This document shows positions 57,419 to 64,000 of a stretch of 64,000 bases of DNA, piece by piece. The notes under the pieces are model-generated. The model was not told where the DNA came from. It saw only the letters and a program-made list of their open reading frames with translations, and ran no database searches. This stretch comes from Rhodoferax sp. Lineage in GTDB: Bacteria > Pseudomonadota > Gammaproteobacteria > Burkholderiales > Burkholderiaceae_C. Location: the NCBI RefSeq assembly GCF_012927445.1, contig NZ_JABBPD010000005.1:1-64000 (forward strand). Reading direction: 5' to 3'. Made by a program: the position numbers and the translations under genes. Numbering within the stretch: position 1 is the stretch's first letter; every line of letters begins with the position of its first letter.

Positions 57419-57907
57419 TCAGAACGGGGAAGCAGAAAGCCTTTGCGCGGTCCAGTGCTTGATTAAGCCACGGGCACCGGCCTCGCACAGCGTCAAGACG
57501 CGCTCGAATCCTTCCCTGTTGCCATAATACGGGTCGGCGACTTCAGTTTCATTCAGTCCTTCGGCAAACGTCAGAAACAGCCGCAGCTTGTTCAGATGCT
57601 CGGGTGGGGAAAGACGCCGAAGTTCATGCAAATTACGGGCGTCCATTGCCAGAAGCATGTCGAAGTTCTGAAAGTCTAGCTGCGTGATTTTGCGTGACCG
57701 AATTCGTCCCGCGTCATACCCGTGACTGGACAGTGCGGCCTGCGCTCGCGGGTCCGACGGCTCACCCAAACGGTGAGCATGAGTCCCCGCCGAATCAAAC
57801 ATCAATTGATGCGAGCACATGGCATCGGACGTCAGTTTCTGGGCAACGATTTGCGCCATCGGAGAGCGGCAAATATTGCCCATGCACACCATCAGTAACT
57901 TAGTCAT
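57419..57907 (-). CDS. Low-molecular-weight protein-tyrosine phosphatase
   Basis: A 162-residue phosphatase with the P-loop VCMGNICRSPMAQ (CX5R nucleophile) and the late DPYYG aspartate motif. Enzymes of this type (Wzb, Ptp) dephosphorylate bacterial tyrosine kinases of polysaccharide loci. The cognate kinase is probably the one at 60401. ATG 57907 gives the normal family length. It is the only minus-strand gene in this locus. Confidence 0.92.
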   Translation of the reverse strand: MTKLLMVCMGNICRSPMAQIVAQKLTSDAMCSHQLMFDSAGTHAHRLGEPSDPRAQAALSSHGYDAGRIRSRKITQLDFQNFDMLLAMDARNLHELRRLSPPEHLNKLRLFLTFAEGLNETEVADPYYGNREGFERVLTLCEAGARGLIKHWTAQRLSASPF

Positions 57908-58102
57908 GGCAGTGATTTTAGTGGCGATGACATTGGACTGGCGCGCCGCCCCTGTTTGCAAATCTTGTAACAGGGGTGTGACTATCTTGAGAAATATCAA
58001 TTTATTTAAAAGCCTTCAGCGCAGACTCCAAAGCGTGATTCGTACTTGGCTGGTCAAGCAAGGCGCCAAGTGAATGCATTCAACTTGTACAGGGGATACG
58101 CT

Positions 58103-58738
58103 TTGAGAAGTTTTCAACTTTATATCAACATCATGGTGCGTTGGTCGGCACTTGGTTTGTTGCTTGGTCTGATGACCGCTTGTGCCGGTTTTTCATCATC
58201 CTACCCGCCGGCACCAGTTGCCGCGTCAACACCGGACTATAACTATATCGTTGGCGCAGGCGATACGCTCAACATCATTGTTTGGCGCAATCCGGAGCTC
58301 TCCATGTCGGTCCCGGTTCGTCCGGACGGCAAAGTTTCAACGCCCTTGGTGGATGAACTGGTTGCGCAAGGCAAGACTTCCATCGAGATTGCCCGGGACG
58401 TCGAAAAAGCATTAGGCAAGTTGGTGCGCGATCCGGTGGTGACCATCATCGTTACCAGTTTTATCGGTCCCTACAGTGAGCAAATTCGGGTCGTTGGTGA
58501 GGCCGCCAAGCCGCAATCCCTGCCGTACAAGCAAAAAATGACGGTGCTGGATGTGATGATCGCTGTGGGTGGTTTGACCGACTTTGCGGATGGCAACGGG
58601 GCGTCCATCACGCGCGCATCGGAAGGTGACAAGCGGTATTCGGTACGACTCAAAGATCTCGTCAAGCGAGGCGACATATCTGCCAATGTGGAAATGAAGC
58701 CTGGCGACATTCTCATTATTCCGCAGGGCTGGTTTTAA
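58103..58738 (+). CDS. Polysaccharide export lipoprotein (Wza-like, PEP-CTERM type)
   Basis: The protein has a lipoprotein signal with lipobox LMTACAG and a poly_export domain (YIVGAGDTLNIIVWRNPELS, then VRPDGKVSTPLVDELVAQG), followed by a SLBB-like domain (IRVVGEAAKPQSLPYKQKMTVLDVMIAVGG). It would form the outer-membrane export channel. I chose TTG 58103 (211 residues) because AGGGGA lies six bases upstream; ATG 58133 is the alternative. Bases 57908-58102 hold no gene. Confidence 0.86.
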   Translation: MRSFQLYINIMVRWSALGLLLGLMTACAGFSSSYPPAPVAASTPDYNYIVGAGDTLNIIVWRNPELSMSVPVRPDGKVSTPLVDELVAQGKTSIEIARDVEKALGKLVRDPVVTIIVTSFIGPYSEQIRVVGEAAKPQSLPYKQKMTVLDVMIAVGGLTDFADGNGASITRASEGDKRYSVRLKDLVKRGDISANVEMKPGDILIIPQGWF

Positions 58739-58819
58739 GACTGGCTTCAGTTCTGGTTGCTGCATCGCTTGTCGATGGGCTTTGCAGCGTTTGAATACTG
58801 ACTACAAAGAAATAATCCG

Positions 58820-60394
58820 ATGGATGAGCTTATTAGCCAATTAACCACTGTTGCCAAAGGCATGTGGAAACACCGCTGGCTGGGCCTGCTGGTTGCCTGG
58901 TTCGCCACTGCCATTGGTTCCGTGGTGGTGTTGTCAGTGCCAGATAAATACGAGGCAACGGCCCGTATTTTTGTGGACACGCAGTCCATTTTGAAACCCT
59001 TGATGTCCGGCATGGCCGTGCAGCCCAACGTCGACCAACAGGTCGTGATGCTGAGTCGGACACTCATCAGCCGGCCTAATCTGGAAAAGCTCATCCGCAT
59101 GGCTGATCTTGATTTAAAGACGCAATCCAAGAGCGAGCAGGAAGCGCTGATTGATGGGCTGATGAAGACGCTCGAAATAAAAAATGTGGGGCGGGACAAT
59201 CTCTATGTCTTGTCCTACCGTGATACATCACCCGATAAAGCCAAAAAAGTCATTCAGTCTCTGGTCTCCATCTTTATTGAATCCAGCCTTGGCGACTCGC
59301 GCAAAGACTCCAATACGGCCAGAAAATTCATCGATGAGCAGATTAAGATGAATGTGGCGAAGCTCGAAGAGGCGGAAGCCCGATTGAAGGAATTCAAGGT
59401 TCGCAACATCGAGCTTCAAACGGCCGATGGCAAAGACATGACCGGACAACTTAGTGTGGTGAGTAGCCAGCTGAGTCAAGCGCGACTGGAGTTGCGTGAA
59501 GCAGAAAATGCGCGCGATGCCGCGAAGCGTCAATTGGAAGGTGAAAAATCACAAAACGCTGACATCACTTCGCGCAGCCTCCTGCAGGAGTCGGCCATGT
59601 CGGTTTCTACGCCGGAAGTCGATGGGCGTATTGATGCTCAGCGGCGCAATCTGGATTCTTTGCTGCAGCGCTTTACGGAGCAACATCCGGATGTTGTCAG
59701 TACACGGCGGTTGATCAAAGAGCTTGAGGAGCTCAAGCGCAAAGAAGTGCAGGAGTTGCGAAAAACTGCAATGGCAAACCCTGCCGCATCATCCGGCAAC
59801 AGCTTGGTGTACCAGGAACTGATTCGACTGCTGGCCTCCACAGAGGTCCAAGTGGCTTCTCTGCAAGCAAGAGTCGGGGAGTATGTCGCGCGTTTCAATC
59901 GGACGCGCGAGTTGATGAAAACCGCGCCTCAGATTGAATCTGAACTGGCTCAGTTAAACCGTGACTACGACATCAATAAGAAAAACTATAACGACCTGGT
60001 CACGCGCCGAGAATCGGCCGCCCTGACGGGCGATCTGGAGAGCGCCGCTGGGGTTGCCGACTTCCGCTTGATTGATCCACCGCGAGCTTCGCCTAAACCC
60101 GTAGCGCCTAACCGGTTGTTGCTCCTGCCACTCGCGTTGTTGGTCGCAATAGGAGCAGGGCTTGCCGTTGCCTTTATTGCCAGCCAATTGCGTGCCGTTT
60201 TTTACGATGCTCGTTCGCTGAGGGAGGCGGTGGGCTTGCCGCTGCTGGGGGTGGTGGCCTTGGTGATGGATGACGAGGCGGTGCGACAGGAAAAATCTGA
60301 CTTAAGGCGGTTTGGGATCGCTTCAGGTGGGCTGGTTGGTCTTTTTATTGCAGGGATGATTGTTTTGTCCCTGTTGTCCGGTCGGGCGGGGTAA
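58820..60394 (+). CDS. Polysaccharide chain-length determinant protein (Wzz-like)
   Basis: A 524-residue co-polymerase of the exosortase-linked type. Helix 1 is at residues 20-38 and helix 2 at 422-445, after the Pro-rich segment PRASPKPVAPNRLLLLP. A periplasmic coiled-coil region of about 350 residues lies between, and a third helix is near the C-terminus. It lacks its own kinase domain; the separate kinase follows seven bases downstream. It would set polymer length. Confidence 0.9.
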   Translation: MDELISQLTTVAKGMWKHRWLGLLVAWFATAIGSVVVLSVPDKYEATARIFVDTQSILKPLMSGMAVQPNVDQQVVMLSRTLISRPNLEKLIRMADLDLKTQSKSEQEALIDGLMKTLEIKNVGRDNLYVLSYRDTSPDKAKKVIQSLVSIFIESSLGDSRKDSNTARKFIDEQIKMNVAKLEEAEARLKEFKVRNIELQTADGKDMTGQLSVVSSQLSQARLELREAENARDAAKRQLEGEKSQNADITSRSLLQESAMSVSTPEVDGRIDAQRRNLDSLLQRFTEQHPDVVSTRRLIKELEELKRKEVQELRKTAMANPAASSGNSLVYQELIRLLASTEVQVASLQARVGEYVARFNRTRELMKTAPQIESELAQLNRDYDINKKNYNDLVTRRESAALTGDLESAAGVADFRLIDPPRASPKPVAPNRLLLLPLALLVAIGAGLAVAFIASQLRAVFYDARSLREAVGLPLLGVVALVMDDEAVRQEKSDLRRFGIASGGLVGLFIAGMIVLSLLSGRAG

Positions 60395-60400
60395 ACAACT

Positions 60401-61291
60401 ATGAACAGTTTGATCGAACAGGCGGCACAACGCCTGGAACAACTTCGCCAAGCGGGTGCTGAGATGCCCGAAACGCCGCCCGTGGCTACAACGTTTGCCG
60501 CAGCTCAGACGCCTGCTGCCGACGCCCCGCCTTCCGCGCTTTCGCGTCGCGTTGAGATTGATCTGGAGGCTCTCGCGCTCGCGGGCATTGTGAGTCCGAA
60601 TGCGCCACGATCCCAAATAGCGGATCAATTCCGGGTGATCAAGCGGCCGTTGATCAGTAACGCCATGGGCAAAGGCCCCTCCATGATTGCCAATGGCAAC
60701 TTGATCATGATCACCAGTGCGCTTCCGGGCGAGGGCAAGAGCTTTACCGCGATCAATCTGGCAATGAGCATCGCCACTGAATTGGATTACACCGTCATGC
60801 TGGTGGATGCCGATGTAGGACGACCGTCGGTGATGAATATGCTTGGACTTCCTATCGGTCCCGGCCTGCTTGATCTGGTGGCTGACGAATCACAAGATTT
60901 GTCCCGAATGCTGTTGAAAACAAATATTGACAAGCTCACCATCTTGCCGAGCGGCACGCCACATGCGCGGGCTACTGAACTGTTGGCCAGCGACGCGATG
61001 ACACGGCTATTAAACGATATGGCAAAGCGCTACGCTGATCGCATCATCATTTTTGATTCACCGCCACTTCTTCTGGCTACCGAGTCGCGGGTGCTGGCAT
61101 CCCACATGGGGCAGATCGTGATGGTGGTCCGGGCGCAAAAGACGTTGCAATCAGATGTTGCGCAGGCGCTTGCCACTATTGAGGCCTGCCCCGTCAAACT
61201 GATGTTGCTGAATCAGGCTCGAACTGTTGCCAAGGGGGGGTATGAAAATGGATATGGGTATGGATACGGGTATGAGCAGCAGCAAGCCTGA
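60401..61291 (+). CDS. Bacterial tyrosine autokinase of the exopolysaccharide locus
   Basis: The 296-residue BY-kinase has Walker A TSALPGEGKSFTAINLA, Walker A' MLVDADVGRPS and Walker B IIFDSPPLLLA. Its C-terminus is the tyrosine cluster YENGYGYGYGYEQQQA, the usual autophosphorylation site. It works with the chain-length protein upstream, in the split CapA/CapB style. Its stop overlaps the next start (TGATG). The phosphatase at 57419 probably reverses it. Confidence 0.93.
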   Translation: MNSLIEQAAQRLEQLRQAGAEMPETPPVATTFAAAQTPAADAPPSALSRRVEIDLEALALAGIVSPNAPRSQIADQFRVIKRPLISNAMGKGPSMIANGNLIMITSALPGEGKSFTAINLAMSIATELDYTVMLVDADVGRPSVMNMLGLPIGPGLLDLVADESQDLSRMLLKTNIDKLTILPSGTPHARATELLASDAMTRLLNDMAKRYADRIIIFDSPPLLLATESRVLASHMGQIVMVVRAQKTLQSDVAQALATIEACPVKLMLLNQARTVAKGGYENGYGYGYGYEQQQA

Positions 61292-62874
61292 TGGTCTTCC
61301 TCGTCATGTCAGTCCTGATGCGTAGCCCGCTTTTTATGCACCCCTTCCGACTTCGCGTTGCTGGCGTTCCGGTTGCGGGGCTCCTGGTCATGGCGTCGGC
61401 TGGCGCTTATGGTCAGACGGCGATCTCAGACGCGGGACCGAGCCGCGCCCTGTCCATTGTGCCGCGTGTCTCAATCAGCGAAACCTTGACCGATAACGTG
61501 CGTCTGAGCAGTACCGGCCAGCAGTCAGATCAGATTACGGAGATCAGTCCAGGGATTCGCATCCGCAGTGAGGGGGCGCGACTCAAAGGCTACTTCGACT
61601 ACGCCATCAATGAAATTGTGTACGCGCAAAATTCATCACCCAGTCGGACCCAAAATGCACTGACTACGTTTGGGACGCTGGAGGCCGTAGATAACTGGGC
61701 ATATCTCGATTTCAGTGGTTCCATTTCACAGCAGACCATTTCCGCTTTTGGCGCACCGTCAACCAGCAATTCCTCCCTTAATCCCAATCAATCCGAGGTT
61801 TCCAGTTACCGAGTTTCCCCTTATGTACGCGGCCGCTTGGGTGATATGGCCAGGTATGAGGCGCGCTATAGCCGGGCCGTCACACAAAGTGATTCGGCGG
61901 TGGGATCCGGCGTGGCGACGAGTGATGGCGTCGTCAACATCAGCGGTGACAGCGCGTTCAGGAATTTAGGCTGGTCGGCTGATGCCAGTCAGCAGACGAT
62001 TGACTACAGCACGGGTCGCCCCACCGAAGCTGATCGGTTAAGCCTTGGTCTATCTTATGCAATCACGTCCCAATTAAGCGTGTCGGCCAATGCCGGACGT
62101 GAAACCAATAACTACACCAGCATTGATAAGAAAGACTATGGCACCAGCGGTGTCGGCGTGAACTGGTCTCCGTCGGAGAACACAAAAGTTTCGGCAGCAC
62201 TGGATCACCGTTCTTTCGGAGACACGCATAGCTTGAGTTTTGAGCACCGAACGGCGCGCACTGCGTGGAAATTTACTGATTCCAAAGATGTTACGGCCAC
62301 ACCAAGCCAGACGGGCATTGCAAGTATCGGTTCGGTTTATGAACTTTTGTACAGTCAGTTTGCCGCTATTGAGCCCAATCCGACAGCCCGTGCGCAGTTG
62401 GTCAATGCCTATATGCAGGCTAACAATATTAGTCCAAGCGCAAATGTCACCAGCAGTTTTTTGACCTCGACATTGTCATTGACCCGTCGACAAGACTTGT
62501 TGTTCGCGCTGCTTGGTGTGCGTGATACGGTAACGTTTGTGGCGTCGAGAAGCGAGAGCAGCAGGCTCGACACCATCTCGTCGGGGGTCGATGATTTAAG
62601 CACTTCTTCGTTGATTCGACAACGTGGCATCAGCGTCAATTACACGCATCGCTTAACGCCAGATTATTCATTGGGTGTGCTCGTATCGCAGCAAAAAACA
62701 TCGGGAGATTCGAGTCTGCAGGATGCGACGTTGCGCCTCCTCAATGTTAACGTGACAGGCCGAGTCGGCAAAATGACGACTGCCTCTGTCGGGATCCGCC
62801 GGGTGTCATACAGCGGCAATACGGCGCCTTACGAAGAAACTGCTGTCACCGTCAATTTAAACGTGCAGTTCTGA
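61291..62874 (+). CDS. Outer-membrane protein of the PEP-CTERM exopolysaccharide system
   Basis: A 527-residue protein with a signal peptide (RVAGVPVAGLLVMASAGAYGQ) and many amphipathic strands, ending in a typical barrel terminus (VNLNVQF). Position and pattern (RVSISETLTDNVRLS) match the TIGR03016 family that accompanies exosortase-linked polysaccharide genes. Its exact role is unknown; it may be part of the secretion pore. Several in-frame ATGs exist near the start; 61291 is coupled to the kinase stop. Confidence 0.82.
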   Translation: MVFLVMSVLMRSPLFMHPFRLRVAGVPVAGLLVMASAGAYGQTAISDAGPSRALSIVPRVSISETLTDNVRLSSTGQQSDQITEISPGIRIRSEGARLKGYFDYAINEIVYAQNSSPSRTQNALTTFGTLEAVDNWAYLDFSGSISQQTISAFGAPSTSNSSLNPNQSEVSSYRVSPYVRGRLGDMARYEARYSRAVTQSDSAVGSGVATSDGVVNISGDSAFRNLGWSADASQQTIDYSTGRPTEADRLSLGLSYAITSQLSVSANAGRETNNYTSIDKKDYGTSGVGVNWSPSENTKVSAALDHRSFGDTHSLSFEHRTARTAWKFTDSKDVTATPSQTGIASIGSVYELLYSQFAAIEPNPTARAQLVNAYMQANNISPSANVTSSFLTSTLSLTRRQDLLFALLGVRDTVTFVASRSESSRLDTISSGVDDLSTSSLIRQRGISVNYTHRLTPDYSLGVLVSQQKTSGDSSLQDATLRLLNVNVTGRVGKMTTASVGIRRVSYSGNTAPYEETAVTVNLNVQF

Positions 62875-62877
62875 CCT

Positions 62878-63984
62878 ATGTACGAAACTTATTACGGGCT
62901 AAACAGCAAGCCATTTCAGCTCAATCCTGATCCTAGTTTTTATTTTGGCAGCAAGCAGCACCGTCGAGCCAAAGCCTATCTGGAGTACGGTGTACAACGA
63001 AATGAAGGCTTCATCGTCATCACCGGTGAAGTTGGCGCGGGCAAGACCACCATTGTGCGTGGACTGCTCGCCAGTTTGGATTCTGAAAAAGTGGTTGCCG
63101 CCAATCTCGTCACCACGCAGCTGGATGCCGAAGACACCTTGCGCATGGTTGGCGCGGCTTTTGGCGTACGAGTCAAAGATGTTTCAAAAGCCGATGTGCT
63201 CATGGCGTTGGAGGCGTATCTGGTCAATCAGACAAGCCAGGGAAAACGTTGTCTGCTGGTTGTCGATGAAGCCCAAAATCTCACATCCCGGGCGGTAGAA
63301 GAACTGCGCATGTTGTCCAACTTTCAGTTTGGCCAGCAAGCCCTGTTGCAGACATTTTTGGTCGGTCAGCCCGAGTTTCGCACCATTTTGCAAAGCCCCA
63401 GCATGCAGCAACTGCGGCAGCGTGTCACGGCGACATGCCATATCGGACCGTTGGATTTAGATGAAACACGTGGCTATATTCAACATCGTTTGAAGTGTGC
63501 CGGTGCGACGGGTCGCCCCACTTTTTCGGCAGACGCTTTCGAGGGAATCTTCAAAGCATCCGGTGGTATCCCTCGCCGTATTAACTTCATTTGTGACCGT
63601 TTATTGCTACTCGGCTATTTGGGCAACAAAGACGCTTTTGGCCTTGACGATGTCAATGAGGTCGTGAACGAAATTCACGATGAATCAGCCGTTCCTGCCA
63701 GCAGGTCCCAGGAAGATCGGACGACCTTGGTCGACTCAGGTCTTGCCGATTTGACAACCAATAATTCAGTGGATGTTGATCTCGTTAAGTTGCAGCTGAC
63801 GCCCGGCTTGGCGAGTGCAATATCCAGCCAGATTGATAGCCTGGGCGTTGAACAATACGATGGTCGCCTGAGACGTCTGGAGGGAAGTGTTCTTCGTCTG
63901 GAGCGGATCAACCTTGAAATTCTCGTCATGTTGCAAAAACTTGTCTCGGCCGTCAGAACGCCAAGCCAGGAGAGCACTCAATGA
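62878..63984 (+). CDS. AAA ATPase of the PEP-CTERM exopolysaccharide system (ExeA/GspA-like)
   Basis: A 368-residue AAA ATPase beginning MYETYYGLNSKPFQLNPDPSFYF, the ExeA/TIGR03015 start. Walker A is GEVGAGKTTIV and Walker B is LLVVDEAQNL; the sensor region is GGIPRRINFICDRLLL. The last 100 residues are a charged helical tail. Family members occur in exosortase-associated gene sets in this same order. Confidence 0.9.
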   Translation: MYETYYGLNSKPFQLNPDPSFYFGSKQHRRAKAYLEYGVQRNEGFIVITGEVGAGKTTIVRGLLASLDSEKVVAANLVTTQLDAEDTLRMVGAAFGVRVKDVSKADVLMALEAYLVNQTSQGKRCLLVVDEAQNLTSRAVEELRMLSNFQFGQQALLQTFLVGQPEFRTILQSPSMQQLRQRVTATCHIGPLDLDETRGYIQHRLKCAGATGRPTFSADAFEGIFKASGGIPRRINFICDRLLLLGYLGNKDAFGLDDVNEVVNEIHDESAVPASRSQEDRTTLVDSGLADLTTNNSVDVDLVKLQLTPGLASAISSQIDSLGVEQYDGRLRRLEGSVLRLERINLEILVMLQKLVSAVRTPSQESTQ

Positions 63985-64000
63985 GTCATTCGTTGGCCAC
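63981..64000 (+). CDS. Start of the next gene in the locus (partial)
   Basis: ATG 63981 overlaps the ATPase stop (ATGA) and reads MSHSLA to the window edge. In related loci a polysaccharide deacetylase follows the ATPase, so that is the likely identity, by position only. Confidence 0.5.

Overview
The window looks like a chromosomal segment of a GC-rich betaproteobacterium of the Burkholderiales, most likely a Comamonadaceae close to Rhodoferax. This rests on gene order (corC-lnt-glyQ-glyS-gmhB-plsC), on a liuR-controlled leucine catabolic cluster, on an SAH riboswitch ahead of ahcY, on a tandem double-length uvrA, and on a PEP-CTERM/exosortase-type exopolysaccharide locus. The genus is an inference; no database was searched.

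Layout. 1-100: 3' end of a 5S rRNA gene and the rRNA operon terminator. 368-9163: housekeeping and envelope genes (GNAT, corC, lnt, glyQS, gmhB, plsC-like acyltransferase, YgjP-like metallopeptidase). 9402-10268: an outer-membrane barrel protein. 10265-31573: a leucine/isovalerate and acyl-CoA degradation region (metallo-hydrolase, LiuR, thioesterase, isovaleryl-CoA dehydrogenase, thiolase, a second acyl-CoA dehydrogenase, both methylcrotonyl-CoA carboxylase subunits, HMG-CoA lyase). It is interrupted by a sulfatase-fold membrane enzyme, carbonic anhydrase, aceK, a diguanylate cyclase and a rhodanese. Its acyl-CoA synthetase has an internal deletion, and no methylglutaconyl-CoA hydratase is present. 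31575-43053: a cNMP/CBS/nucleotidyltransferase protein with an exonuclease, a frameshifted CHASE-GGDEF-EAL gene, the acetate symporter pair actP/DUF485, and an MHS-family permease. 43138-50500: a 2071-residue tandem UvrA and small genes. 50515-55740: prfC, then the methyl-cycle genes ahcY and metF around a TlyA-type methyltransferase. 56016-64000: start of an exopolysaccharide locus (PilZ protein, sugar epimerase, tyrosine phosphatase, export lipoprotein, chain-length protein, tyrosine kinase, outer-membrane protein, AAA ATPase).

The most unusual content is repeat DNA. (1) A 48-bp interspersed element aligns without internal gaps in twelve places, plus one half copy. Five full copies are intergenic and seven lie inside genes, where each adds exactly 16 codons in an orientation-specific fixed reading phase. 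(2) A hairpin element with a conserved 26-nt loop and copy-specific but fully complementary arms occurs three times, all in uvrA linkers. (3) Three ~100-bp direct repeats, each carrying a perfect DnaA box, fill a gene-free 720-bp stretch. Other points: an AT-rich mosaic inside glyS, an Ala/Lys/Pro extension on AhcY, and a likely expression platform for the SAH riboswitch.
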